From Verrucomicrobia subdivision 6 bacterium (GTDB taxonomy: Bacteria; Verrucomicrobiota; Verrucomicrobiia; Methylacidiphilales; Verrucolacustridaceae), in contig CAMBGW010000001.1 of assembly GCA_945866245.1 (NCBI GenBank), forward strand, positions 1-64,000: a stretch of DNA of 64,000 bases, in the 5' to 3' direction. Below the pieces are notes generated by a model. It did not search any database. It was not told the origin of the DNA and saw only the letters and a list, made by a program, of their open reading frames with translations. Below, in pieces: positions 9,338 through 17,969 of this stretch. Numbering within the stretch: the first letter of the stretch is position 1; the number at the start of each line of letters is the position of its first letter. The position numbers and the translations under genes are program-made.

Positions 9338-11313
9338 TCTTCGGTGGATTGGGAGGAGAGGTGGAGCCCCTCGGCCATGAGCTGTTCGAGAGTGGCGCTG
9401 ACGGTGGCGGATTCACGGCTGAGAGTGACGGCGGCTCCGTTGGCTTGGTAGGTTTCCGGCTTTTCTAGTTCGGCGGTGATTTGGGCGAGGCGATTTTCGA
9501 GGGCGAGAATTCGTTGTTCCAGTTCGGCAACTTGGGTGGCGTGCTGTTTTTTATTTTGGCTTTTTGCCTGACGAGCTTGGGCTTCGGCTCTTTTTTGCTC
9601 TTTGCTTTTGCGTGGGGTGGGGGCTTTTTCGGGCGTGGGGGCGTGGGCGGGAGGTTGGGGGGCGGTGGGCTGGGCGTTGGAGAGCTGCTCGCCTGCGGTC
9701 AAAGCGGCGCGTTCGGACGTGGCGCACGATTTATCCAGGTAGTACTGGTAATCGCCGGCGTAAGGAGTGAGTCGGCCCGCGCTGATATGAAGAACGGTGG
9801 TGGCCATGGCGCGGATGAAGTGAACATCGTGGCTGATAAAGATGAGGGTTCCCTCGTACTGCCGAAGAGCGGTAATTAAGGCATCGATCGACCCAATATC
9901 GAGATGGGTGGTGGGTTCATCCATCAGGAGAAGGTTGGGCGGATCAAGGAGGAGCTTGACGAGGGCGAGGCGGGATTTTTCTCCTCCGCTCAAGATGCCC
10001 ACGGTTTTAAAGACGTCATCTCCGCGGAAAAGGAATGAACCAAGGACGGTGCGCGCGGTCTGCTCGCTGACGGGATTGGGGGAGTGGAGAACCGATTCGA
10101 GGACCTGATGGCTCATATTCAGCGTGTCCCCCCGATGTTGGGAGAAGTAGCCGACGCGGACATTGTGGCCGAGGATTCGTTCTCCTTTTTGAATCGAAAG
10201 GGCCCCTCCAAGAAGTTTAAGAAGAGTGGATTTACCTGCTCCGTTGGGGCCTACAAGGACGGTGCGTTGGCCGCGCTCGGCTTCGAAGTTCAGCCCCCGA
10301 TATACGGGCAGATCTCCGGACCCGTCGGTATTGGAGTAGGTATGATCCACCTCTTTTAGGTTGATGACTCGCAGCCCGCTTCGGACGGGTTGGGGAAAGG
10401 TGAATTTAATCGAGCGGGTGGCCGAGACAGGGGCTTCGATCTTTTCCATACGATCGATCTGCTTGAGTTTGCTTTGGGCTTGGGAGGCTTTGCTGGCCTT
10501 GGCGCGAAAGCGATCGGCGAACTGTTGCAGGGAGGCGATCTCCTTTTGCTGATTTTTAAAGGCGGCGAGGTGCTGCTCCTCGCGAGCGGCTTTTTCCACA
10601 ACGTACTTATCGTAGTTGCCGCGATATCGGTGGAGTTTGGATTGGGAAATTTCCACGATCGACCCGACAAGCTGGTTGAGGAATTCTCGATCGTGGGAGA
10701 TCATGAGGATGGCGCCAGGATAGTTACGGAGATATTCCTGAAACCAAACGAGAGATTCGAGATCGAGATGGTTTGTGGGTTCGTCCAAAAGAAGGAGATC
10801 GGGCTCTTGGACGAGAAGGCGGGCAAGGTGGGCTCGCATGATCCAGCCTCCGCTGAGGGCTTTGGCTTTGCGGTGGAAGTCGGAGTCGCGGAAGGCGAGG
10901 CCGCTGAGGATCTGTTTGGCGCGGGGCTCGAGCTGCCAGCCCCCTAGTTCGGTGAAGGTGTCGATGGCTTCGTGGTACTCGGGGTCTTCGAGAGTGCCGG
11001 CGGCTTCATGTCGTTTGATCGCTTGTTGAACGCGCGACATTTCGGGGGAGGTGGCGCAAGCGAGTTCAAGAATCGTCTCGTCCCCTGCGGGGGCGGACTC
11101 CTGAGGAAGAAAGCCGAGGGTGATATTTTTCTCGAGGGCGACGCGACCTTCGTCGGGGGTGGCTTCGCCTAAGATGAGTGAGAAGAGAGTGGATTTTCCT
11201 GCGCCGTTTGGGCCAACGAGGCCGATCCGGTCTTCACGATTAATTTGGAGTGAAACGTCGCTAAAGAGAGTGCGGCCTGCGAACGATTTACTGATTTGGG
11301 AAAGGGTGAGCAT
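9334..11313 (-). CDS. ABC-F family ATP-binding protein (translation factor/Uup-like)
   Basis: 659 residues, two ABC domains in one chain and no membrane segments. Both Walker A motifs read GPNGAGKST (first at 34-42); signatures are LSGGWIMRAHLARLL and LSGGEKSRLALVKLL; Walker B segments are LLLLDEPTNHLDL and LLLMDEPTTHLDI. The linker between the domains is the Lys-rich P-site tRNA interaction motif region. A proline/alanine-rich hinge leads to a C-terminal coiled coil (about 575-655), as in Uup and YheS-type proteins. ABC-F proteins act on the ribosome rather than in transport. Exact subfamily unclear; YheS/ABCF3-like or Uup are both possible. Confidence 0.93.
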   Translation of the reverse strand: MLTLSQISKSFAGRTLFSDVSLQINREDRIGLVGPNGAGKSTLFSLILGEATPDEGRVALEKNITLGFLPQESAPAGDETILELACATSPEMSRVQQAIKRHEAAGTLEDPEYHEAIDTFTELGGWQLEPRAKQILSGLAFRDSDFHRKAKALSGGWIMRAHLARLLVQEPDLLLLDEPTNHLDLESLVWFQEYLRNYPGAILMISHDREFLNQLVGSIVEISQSKLHRYRGNYDKYVVEKAAREEQHLAAFKNQQKEIASLQQFADRFRAKASKASQAQSKLKQIDRMEKIEAPVSATRSIKFTFPQPVRSGLRVINLKEVDHTYSNTDGSGDLPVYRGLNFEAERGQRTVLVGPNGAGKSTLLKLLGGALSIQKGERILGHNVRVGYFSQHRGDTLNMSHQVLESVLHSPNPVSEQTARTVLGSFLFRGDDVFKTVGILSGGEKSRLALVKLLLDPPNLLLMDEPTTHLDIGSIDALITALRQYEGTLIFISHDVHFIRAMATTVLHISAGRLTPYAGDYQYYLDKSCATSERAALTAGEQLSNAQPTAPQPPAHAPTPEKAPTPRKSKEQKRAEAQARQAKSQNKKQHATQVAELEQRILALENRLAQITAELEKPETYQANGAAVTLSRESATVSATLEQLMAEGLHLSSQSTED

Positions 11314-11335
11314 GGGGAGCGGATTGGGCGGGTGA

Positions 11336-12085
11336 TCAGATGAGCTTGAGGGCTAGAAGCAGAGTGCGTGTGCTGACGAGGATGAGGAGGATGCCGACGA
11401 GGCGCATCATGGTTTTTGCGGGAAGGATTTTGCAAAGTTTAGCGGCAAAGGGGGCGGCGATGACTCCACCGAGGATCAGGCCGGCAATGAGGGGTAGATT
11501 TTCTAGTTTCAGAAAAAAGAAGAAGGTGAGGGCTTGGCTGAGGGTGACAAAAAATTCGGCCATGTTGACCGAGCCGATGACGAAGCGGGGTTGATGGCCT
11601 TTGGCGAGGAGTGTGGAGGTGACGACGGGGCCCCAACCACCTCCGCCAACGGCGTCGAGGAAACCGCCGGTGAGCGCGAGGGGGATGGCTTTGGCGGGCT
11701 CGGGGGTAATGGAGATCGGCTTGTGGTTTGCGCGGTAAAGGATGTAGGCCCCCATCAGGATGAGGTAGGCGCTGATCCAAGGTTTGAATTTTTCGCCAGG
11801 GAAGTTGGAGAGGATGTAGGCTCCCGTGACGCCTCCGACGACTCCGGGAATGCACAGCTCGAGGAAAAGGGTTTTATTTACGTTTTGGTGGAAGATGTGG
11901 CTTATGCCGCTGACTCCGGTGGTGAAGATTTCCGAAACTTTGACGCTATAGCTGACCAAGGCAGGTGCGGTGCCGAGCGCGAGGAGGAACGAGGAGCAGG
12001 TTACGCCGTAGGCCATGCCGAGTGTGCCGTCGACAATTTGGCCTGCGAGGCCCACGAGGATGGCGATGAAGAAGGCGGGAGACAT
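11336..12085 (-). CDS. TauE/SafE-family membrane exporter
   Basis: 249 residues with about seven to eight hydrophobic segments. It starts with the family pattern GLAGQIVDGTLGMAYGVTCSSFLLALG, has GVSGISHIFHQNVNK in the first repeat, and a second repeat with GGFLDAVGGGGWGPVVTSTLL. These pseudo-repeats around GGGWGP are typical of TauE/SafE proteins that export sulfite, sulfoacetate or related anions. No sulfur-metabolism gene lies next to it; it is 22 bp downstream-facing of the ABC-F gene and 65 bp from folE2. Substrate unknown. Confidence 0.88.
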   Translation of the reverse strand: MSPAFFIAILVGLAGQIVDGTLGMAYGVTCSSFLLALGTAPALVSYSVKVSEIFTTGVSGISHIFHQNVNKTLFLELCIPGVVGGVTGAYILSNFPGEKFKPWISAYLILMGAYILYRANHKPISITPEPAKAIPLALTGGFLDAVGGGGWGPVVTSTLLAKGHQPRFVIGSVNMAEFFVTLSQALTFFFFLKLENLPLIAGLILGGVIAAPFAAKLCKILPAKTMMRLVGILLILVSTRTLLLALKLI

Positions 12086-12150
12086 GTTGGGACGTTAGGG
12101 GAAGGGTGGCTATGTGCCGAAGGGAAAAAAGGGGTATGACGCGACCAAGG

Positions 12151-12948
12151 TTAGCCGCGTTCGATCATGGCGTAGGCGCTGTGATTGTGGATGCTCTCAA
12201 AATTTTCGGCCTCGACGCGGTACCAGTTGATATCGGGGTGGGCCTCGCACTGGAGAGAGACGGCGCGGACGAGGTCTTCTACGAAAACGGGATTATCGTA
12301 GGCGCGTTCGGTGACATGTTTTTCGTCGGGTCGTTTCAGCAGAGAGAAAATTTCCGAGCTGGCACAGGATTCAACCAGGGCGACGAGGTCTTCGATCCAT
12401 ACTGTTTTGCCGAAGGTGACTTCAAGTCGAACGAGGCCGCGTTGATTGTGAGCGCCGCGCTCACTAATGGCTTTGCTGCAGGGGCAAAGCGTGGTGACGG
12501 GAACGGTGACGGCGACTTTAAAGCGGAGATCTTTTCCATGAAGGGTAGCGTCGAAGTGGATTTGGTAATCCACTAGGCCGGGGGAGGCGGTGACGGGGGC
12601 TTTTTTTTCGATGAAGTAAGGGAAGTCGAGCTCGAGGTGGGCGGAGTTGGCTTGGAGGCGTTGTTGGAGGGCGCGCAGGATGGCGGGAATGCTTTCGACA
12701 TGGATGAGGCTGCCGTGTTCTTGGAGAACCTCGAGAAAGCGGCTCATGTGGGTGCCTTTAAACTGGTGGGGCAGATCGACGGCGAGGGAGACGGTCGCGA
12801 CCGTATTTTGGGTAGCGTGAGCGCGGTCGCGCACGAGAATGGGGTAACGAAGTCCTTTTACTCCGACCTTATCGATTCGCAGATTGCGGGTATCGGGGGA
12901 GGCTTGAGTATCGTGGAGGGGAGTAGTTTGAATCGGGCTATTTTTCAA
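12151..12948 (-). CDS. folE2: GTP cyclohydrolase FolE2 (type IB)
   Basis: 265 residues. The opening QASPDTRNLRIDKVGVKGLRYPI, the metal/catalytic Cys in VTTLCPCSKAISERGAHNQRG, and the end segment HPDINWYRVEAENFESIHNHSAYA are diagnostic for FolE2, the metal-flexible alternative to FolE that makes dihydroneopterin triphosphate for folate. The start is a TTG at 12948: an in-frame TAA lies 12 nt upstream and no ATG/GTG occurs before the conserved N-terminus, so this is the only reasonable start. folC (54 kb) is the only other folate gene in the window. Confidence 0.93.
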   Translation of the reverse strand: MKNSPIQTTPLHDTQASPDTRNLRIDKVGVKGLRYPILVRDRAHATQNTVATVSLAVDLPHQFKGTHMSRFLEVLQEHGSLIHVESIPAILRALQQRLQANSAHLELDFPYFIEKKAPVTASPGLVDYQIHFDATLHGKDLRFKVAVTVPVTTLCPCSKAISERGAHNQRGLVRLEVTFGKTVWIEDLVALVESCASSEIFSLLKRPDEKHVTERAYDNPVFVEDLVRAVSLQCEAHPDINWYRVEAENFESIHNHSAYAMIERG

Positions 12949-13005
12949 AGCGTAAGTAGATTAACTGAATCCAGAGTGCGGGCAAAGGCTAGGCGCACAA
13001 AGTTG

Positions 13006-13019
13006 GACCTCTGACCCCA
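13006..13019. repeat. Direct repeat copy 1 (GACCTCTGACCCCA)
   Basis: Fourteen bases identical to the copy at 13067-13080, 61 bp away start to start. The complementary strand reads TGGGGTCAGAGGTC, reminiscent of short elements linked to REP-associated transposases in other bacteria; that link is only a suggestion. Confidence 0.6.
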
Positions 13020-13066
13020 AAAATGAAAAACCGCACCCTAAGCCATTGACAATCAACAGATTGCAA

Positions 13067-13080
13067 GACCTCTGACCCCA
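13067..13080. repeat. Direct repeat copy 2 (GACCTCTGACCCCA)
   Basis: Second identical copy of the 14-bp repeat. Flanks differ between the copies (AA-rich after the first, CATAAATT after the second), so the identity is confined to the core. Confidence 0.6.
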
Positions 13081-13258
13081 CATAAATTATTGAAGATCAA
13101 GGGTTTGCGGGGCATGTTTTTAAAGATGAGTTGGGGCGAGGCCTTTTTTGTATGGGGGAAGAAGAAAAAGCGAACCCTTTTGATGATTGAGCAGTTTAAT
13201 CCTCTATGAAGCGGACAAGGTGCCGGTTTGGGTCGAAAAGAGGGGTGAAATGGGCGAC

Positions 13259-13286
13259 TTGTCCCGCCCTAGAGTTGGCATAGAAA
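13259..13286 (+). promoter_or_regulatory. Possible sigma-70 promoter of aroB
   Basis: TTGTCC (13259-13264), 16-bp spacer, TAGAAA (13281-13286). Four of six matches in each box. The -10 box ends 7 nt before the aroB ATG, so the transcript would have almost no leader. Confidence 0.3.
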
Positions 13287-13293
13287 GGTTTGG

Positions 13294-14382
13294 ATGAGCG
13301 CCCAGAGGGTTCGAGTCAAGTCGGCTACAGGGATGTACTCGGTTTATGTGGGGGACAAGATCCTTCCTCAAGGATTACAAACGCATCTGCCCGCCAAAGT
13401 GCCGGTTGCGATGTTGGTGGATGAGGGGATCGCAGCGCTTCCTCTTACTTTAGCAATTTTTGCGTGGTTAGAAAAACGTGCATCTCGGGTGGTGCGCGTG
13501 AGGATTCCGGCGGGGGAGCGGTCGAAATCGGTTGAGGAGTATGGAAGGGTGGTTCGCCAACTCGCGGGGGCGGGACTGACTCGGGACGGGTGGATTGTGG
13601 CGGTGGGGGGTGGAGTGACGGGGGATTTGGCGGGTTTTGTCGCGGCTACTTATTTGCGCGGGTTACCGATCATTCAGATTCCCACCACCGTGGTGGCGAT
13701 GGTGGACAGCAGTGTGGGAGGAAAAACTGGAGTCGATCTACCTGAGGGGAAAAATTTAGTTGGGGCGTTTCACCCGCCCAAAGCGGTCTTGGCAGATTTA
13801 CGGTGGCTGGAGTCCTTGCCTGTGGCGGAAAAGCGGGCGGGAATGGCGGAGGTTCTAAAGTATGGAGCGATTGCGGACTCGAAACTTTTCGGTTCGCTAG
13901 CCAAAGGGCCACCCCGCTCGATGAAAAAAGTGGTCAAGCGATGTGTGGAGATTAAAGCCAAGCTAGCGGGGGAGGATGAAAGAGATTTGAAAGGGAAACG
14001 TGCTCTTTTAAATTTTGGTCACACGGTAGCTCACGGGCTGGAGGGGTTGGTGGGATATGAGGGGCTCCGGCATGGGGAGGCGGTGGCCATTGGGATGGTG
14101 GTGGCGGCACACTTATCAGTAAAGGCACGGCGATTTAAGAAGAGGGCAGCGGAAAAGTTAAAAGCGGCCATTCGGGCTCACGGGTTACCTGTGACTCATC
14201 CAGAGTTGCGATGGGATCGTTTGTCCCCATTGATGGCGAGGGATAAAAAGGCCACCACGCAAGGAATTCGATGGGTGCTCTTACGGAAGATTGGCAAAGC
14301 GGATCTGGTGGAGGGTGTTACGGAGAAAAAAATTCAGCTGTCTCTGGAGGAAGTGCGGGAGGGAAAACTCCCCAAGGGATGA
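13294..14382 (+). CDS. aroB: 3-dehydroquinate synthase
   Basis: 362 residues, the family's usual size. NAD-binding GGGVTGDLAGF, then PTTVVAMVDSSVGGKTGVDL with the following GKNLVGAFHPP, and the metal-binding set GEDERDLKGKRALLNFGHTVAHGLE and LRHGEAVAIGM are all present. It converts DAHP to 3-dehydroquinate in the shikimate pathway, whose end product chorismate also feeds MqnA in this window. First gene of a tightly packed run; its stop lies within the dprA start (ATGA at 14379-14382). Confidence 0.97.
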   Translation: MSAQRVRVKSATGMYSVYVGDKILPQGLQTHLPAKVPVAMLVDEGIAALPLTLAIFAWLEKRASRVVRVRIPAGERSKSVEEYGRVVRQLAGAGLTRDGWIVAVGGGVTGDLAGFVAATYLRGLPIIQIPTTVVAMVDSSVGGKTGVDLPEGKNLVGAFHPPKAVLADLRWLESLPVAEKRAGMAEVLKYGAIADSKLFGSLAKGPPRSMKKVVKRCVEIKAKLAGEDERDLKGKRALLNFGHTVAHGLEGLVGYEGLRHGEAVAIGMVVAAHLSVKARRFKKRAAEKLKAAIRAHGLPVTHPELRWDRLSPLMARDKKATTQGIRWVLLRKIGKADLVEGVTEKKIQLSLEEVREGKLPKG

Positions 14383-15473
14383 CACGGACGGAGTCCTATC
14401 TCATTTTCAACGCCCTGCGGTTGGTGGGGCCGGTGAGGGTGAGAAAGTTGCGGGAGGTGTTTGGTCGGGTGGAGGATATTCTGGGATTGCCGACAGCCAA
14501 AATGGCGGGAGTGGAGGGGGTTGGGCAAGCGGTCGCAGAATCGATTCGTGGGTGGGAAAAAAGTTTTGATCTGGCGGCTGAACTCAAACGAATGGCCGAG
14601 CTGAAACTCCAAGTAGTGGATTGTGAGGATCCCTTATATCCGCCCCTTTTGCGCGAAATCCATGATCCGCCGATGGTCTTGTACTACCGCGGAAAAATAG
14701 AGGCGGTGCGGGGAGCGTGCATCGGGATTGTGGGAACGAGAGAGGCGACGGGTTACGGGATCGAGTTAGCAAAAAAATTGGGCTACCAGCTATCTTACGC
14801 GGGGGTGGGGGTGGTAAGTGGGTTGGCCCGGGGAATCGATACGGCGGCTCACCAAGGTGCACTGGCCGCGAAAGGGCGAACGGCGGGGGTGCTGGGTTGT
14901 TCGATGGATCAGATGTATCCAGCCGAGAATCGATCTCTTGCGGAGAAGATAGTTGAGGAGGGTGGGTGTGTGATGAGTGAGTTTTGCTTAGGGACAGCAC
15001 CCGACCGACAAACCTTTCCGATGCGGAACAGAATTGTCAGCGGGTTGAGTAAGGGAGTTCTCGTGATCGAGGCGGCGAGGGCGAGTGGAGCGATGATTAC
15101 GGCCAAGCAGGCGTTGGAGCAGGGGAGGCAGGTGTTTGCCGTCCCAGGTCGAATCGATCATCCGCAGTCGGGGGGGTGTCATCAGCTTTTAAAGGATGGG
15201 GCTCGGTTGGTAGAGTCGGTGGAGGATGTACTGGCGGAGTTTGAATTTTTAATTCCGAGATCGGAGATGCCGGTCCCAGTGGCCCCGACAGGAAATTTAG
15301 GGGAGGAGGAAAAAAAAGTGTTGGAGGGTTTGGGTCGAGAGGAGATGCATGTGGACGTTTTGACGCGAAAATGCGGGTTGCCATCCCCGGTGGTGTCGGC
15401 CACCCTTCTCAAGCTTGAACTCAAGCATCGGGTGCGACAAATGCCCGGTAAGTACTTCACCCGCATTGATTAA
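14379..15473 (+). CDS. dprA: DNA processing protein DprA
   Basis: 364 residues from ATG 14379. Three parts: N-terminal SAM/HhH-like region (1-75; LRLVGPVRVRKLREVFG, GVEGVGQAVAESI), Rossmann core (about 105-300; GIVGTREATGYG, VVSGLARGIDTAAHQGAL, GSMDQMYPAEN-like GCSMDQMYPAEN, FPMRNRIVSGLS, TAKQALEQGRQVFAVPG), and a C-terminal winged helix (about 310-364). DprA loads RecA on incoming single-stranded DNA in transformation. comF at 52 kb is a second competence-type gene, but no uptake pilus genes are seen here. Confidence 0.96.
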   Translation: MTRTESYLIFNALRLVGPVRVRKLREVFGRVEDILGLPTAKMAGVEGVGQAVAESIRGWEKSFDLAAELKRMAELKLQVVDCEDPLYPPLLREIHDPPMVLYYRGKIEAVRGACIGIVGTREATGYGIELAKKLGYQLSYAGVGVVSGLARGIDTAAHQGALAAKGRTAGVLGCSMDQMYPAENRSLAEKIVEEGGCVMSEFCLGTAPDRQTFPMRNRIVSGLSKGVLVIEAARASGAMITAKQALEQGRQVFAVPGRIDHPQSGGCHQLLKDGARLVESVEDVLAEFEFLIPRSEMPVPVAPTGNLGEEEKKVLEGLGREEMHVDVLTRKCGLPSPVVSATLLKLELKHRVRQMPGKYFTRID

Positions 15474-15476
15474 CAT

Positions 15477-17969
15477 ATGCCAAAAAAACTGATTATCGCG
15501 GAAAAGCCGAGTGTGGCCAACGATTTGGCCAGGGTATTGACTGGGTTTAAGAAGGAGGGGGAGTATTGGGAATCGGAGGATTTTGTCTTAAGTTCGGCGA
15601 TTGGGCATTTGATTGAGTTGTGTAAACCGACGGAGTACGGAAAAGGAAAAGGGAAGTGGAGCTTTGAAAGCCTGCCCTTACTTCCGGAGGAGTTTAAGTT
15701 AAAGGTGATCGAGCGGACGGCTCCACGCTTTGAAGTTTTAAAAAAGCTGTTGAAGAGAAAAGATGTTACGGGAGTCATCAATGCATGCGACGCGGGACGA
15801 GAGGGGGAGCTGATCTTTCGGTACGTGATGGAGGCAGCGGAGTGTAAGAAAAAAGTTCAGAGACTGTGGTTGCAGTCGATGACGCCGGGTTCGATTCGGG
15901 ATGGTTTTACGAAATTGCGGAAAGAGGAAGAGATGGAGCCTCTTTTGGCGGCGGCTAAGTCCCGCTCCGAAAGTGACTGGCTTGTGGGAATTAATACAAC
16001 CCGGGCTCTAACAGCCTTGAATTCGAAGGGCGGAGGATTTTTTCTGACGACGGCGGGAAGAGTCCAGACTCCTACGTTGAGTATTTTAGTGGAAAGAGAG
16101 CTGCAGATTCGAGCGTTTGTGCCGAAAGGATATTGGGAGGTGCATGCCACCTTTGGGGCGAAGGCAGGGGAGTATGAAGGAAAATGGTTCGACGAAACGT
16201 TGGCCGATCAAAAAGTGGCTGAGCGGGGGGCGGAGCAAAGGCCGGAGCGGCTTTGGACCCAGGAGCGTGCAGAGCAGATTGTGGGAGAGTGTCGGGGAAA
16301 AACGGGTGAGGTGCATGATGAGAAAAAACCTGCCCGCCAGTTGTCCCCGCTTCTTTATGATTTGACGAGTTTGCAAAGAGAGGGAAACAGCCGGTTTGGG
16401 CTATCGGCGCGTCGGACACTGCAAATTGCCCAAGCGCTCTATGAGAAGCACAAGGCGATTACCTATCCTCGAACCGATTCTCGGTATTTGCCTGAGGATT
16501 ATCTGGCGGTGGCCCAATCGACTTTAGAGAACTTTGAGGGAAGTGAATTTGGGGAATTTTCCAAAACGGTCTTGAAGAAGGGTTGGTTAAAGCCGACAAA
16601 AAGGGTGTTTAACTCGGCCAAAGTCAGCGACCACTTTGCGATTATCCCAACGCAGCAGATTCCCGCCAAACTGGATGAGATTGAGATGAAGGTTTATGCG
16701 GCGATTGTTCGCAGATTTATTGCGGTGTTTTATCCAGAGGCGGTCTACGAGGTGACGAACCGAATCACGCGGGTGGGGGTGCATGCATTTCGGACTGACG
16801 GGAAAATTCTGAAAGAGGCGGGTTGGTTAGCGGTGTATGGGAAAGAGGCGGCAGAGGAAGGTGGTGAGGAGGGCAAGCTGTTGGTCCCGGTGTTAGATGG
16901 GGAAAAAGTGAAGACGGTGGCGATTTTGGCGGAGGGATTACAGACTAAGCCGCCGGCTCGGATGACCGAAGCGACGTTGCTCAGCGCCATGGAGGGGGCA
17001 GGGAAATTGATCGAGGATGATACGTTGCGGGAAGCGATGGGGGAGCGGGGGTTGGGCACCCCAGCGACGCGGGCGGCCACAATTGAAACTTTGATTTCGG
17101 AGGAGTATGTACGACGGATTGGTCGGGAGCTGGTGCCAACGGCGAAGGCCTTTGGGCTTTTTGAGACTTTGGATGCGTTAGGGATTGAGATTTTGCAATC
17201 CCCCGAAATGACCGGGGAGTGGGAACACAAGTTGAAAGAGATCGAGCATGGGCGGATGAAGAGGGATGAGTTCATGCTAGAAATTCAGAAAGTGGCTCGG
17301 GACATTGTCGAGAAAGCACGGGTGTTTCAGGATAAGGATCATGTTTTGCGAAAGCTGGATTTTAAGGATCCGCAAACAGGGCAGGAGTTTGAGGAGACGT
17401 TGCGGGAGTATCGGACTTTGGATCAGGCCTATGCGGTGCGCAAGGTGCTGGCAGGTCGCAGAATTGAGGCGCATGAATTTCTCGAGTTACTGGAAAAAGG
17501 AACAATGGGTTTGGTGGATGGTTTCCGCAGTCGCTTAGGTCGCCCTTTTTCGGCTGGTCTGAAGCTAGGTGAGGGCCGAAAGATCGAGTTAGTGGTGGGG
17601 GAAGAGGAGGGAACGTTGGATTTTACGGGGCAGGAGCCATTGGGGCAGTGTCTCGCCTGCGGGGGGAACATGTTTATGAGCCAGCTTCGTTATGTCTGTG
17701 AGCACAGCGTGTCGAAGCCCTCGACGTGCACCTTTAAGGTTTCCAAGAAAATCTTGAATCGAGATATTACTGTTCCTGAGGTTCAGGATTTGTTGAAGAA
17801 CAAAAAAACGGCTCTTTTGGAAAAGTTTATTTCCAATAAGACGCGTCGTCCTTTTTCCGCCGTTCTCATGTGGAAAGACGGAAAGGTGTCCTTTGACTTT
17901 CCCCCGCGGGAACCGCGCAAGCCCAAGAGCGCCAAGACGGCGAAAGCCCGGGCCAGCGCGGCCACCTGA
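15477..17969 (+). CDS. topB: Type IA DNA topoisomerase, TopB (topoisomerase III)-like
   Basis: 830 residues. The Toprim domain starts LIIAEKPSVANDLARVL (Glu9) and has INACDAGREGELIFR (Asp105 region), wording typical of topoisomerase III rather than TopA. The active-site tyrosine is Tyr330 in KAITYPRTDSRYLP. The C-terminal part (about 690-830) has a Cys pattern CLACGG...CEHS...C and two topoisomerase C-terminal repeats with RPFSA, ending in a Lys/Ala-rich tail. It relaxes or decatenates DNA. It occupies the position taken by topA in the common dprA-topA-xerC order, so it may do the main topoisomerase I job here. Confidence 0.92.
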   Translation: MPKKLIIAEKPSVANDLARVLTGFKKEGEYWESEDFVLSSAIGHLIELCKPTEYGKGKGKWSFESLPLLPEEFKLKVIERTAPRFEVLKKLLKRKDVTGVINACDAGREGELIFRYVMEAAECKKKVQRLWLQSMTPGSIRDGFTKLRKEEEMEPLLAAAKSRSESDWLVGINTTRALTALNSKGGGFFLTTAGRVQTPTLSILVERELQIRAFVPKGYWEVHATFGAKAGEYEGKWFDETLADQKVAERGAEQRPERLWTQERAEQIVGECRGKTGEVHDEKKPARQLSPLLYDLTSLQREGNSRFGLSARRTLQIAQALYEKHKAITYPRTDSRYLPEDYLAVAQSTLENFEGSEFGEFSKTVLKKGWLKPTKRVFNSAKVSDHFAIIPTQQIPAKLDEIEMKVYAAIVRRFIAVFYPEAVYEVTNRITRVGVHAFRTDGKILKEAGWLAVYGKEAAEEGGEEGKLLVPVLDGEKVKTVAILAEGLQTKPPARMTEATLLSAMEGAGKLIEDDTLREAMGERGLGTPATRAATIETLISEEYVRRIGRELVPTAKAFGLFETLDALGIEILQSPEMTGEWEHKLKEIEHGRMKRDEFMLEIQKVARDIVEKARVFQDKDHVLRKLDFKDPQTGQEFEETLREYRTLDQAYAVRKVLAGRRIEAHEFLELLEKGTMGLVDGFRSRLGRPFSAGLKLGEGRKIELVVGEEEGTLDFTGQEPLGQCLACGGNMFMSQLRYVCEHSVSKPSTCTFKVSKKILNRDITVPEVQDLLKNKKTALLEKFISNKTRRPFSAVLMWKDGKVSFDFPPREPRKPKSAKTAKARASAAT

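Larger units (their letters stand above)
12949..13293. other. 345-bp gene-free stretch between folE2 and aroB
   Basis: The only gap above 300 bp. It holds two copies of a 14-bp direct repeat and a weak promoter just before aroB. No convincing ORF, RNA gene or IS end was recognised. It separates the divergent folE2 and aroB genes. Confidence 0.6.
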
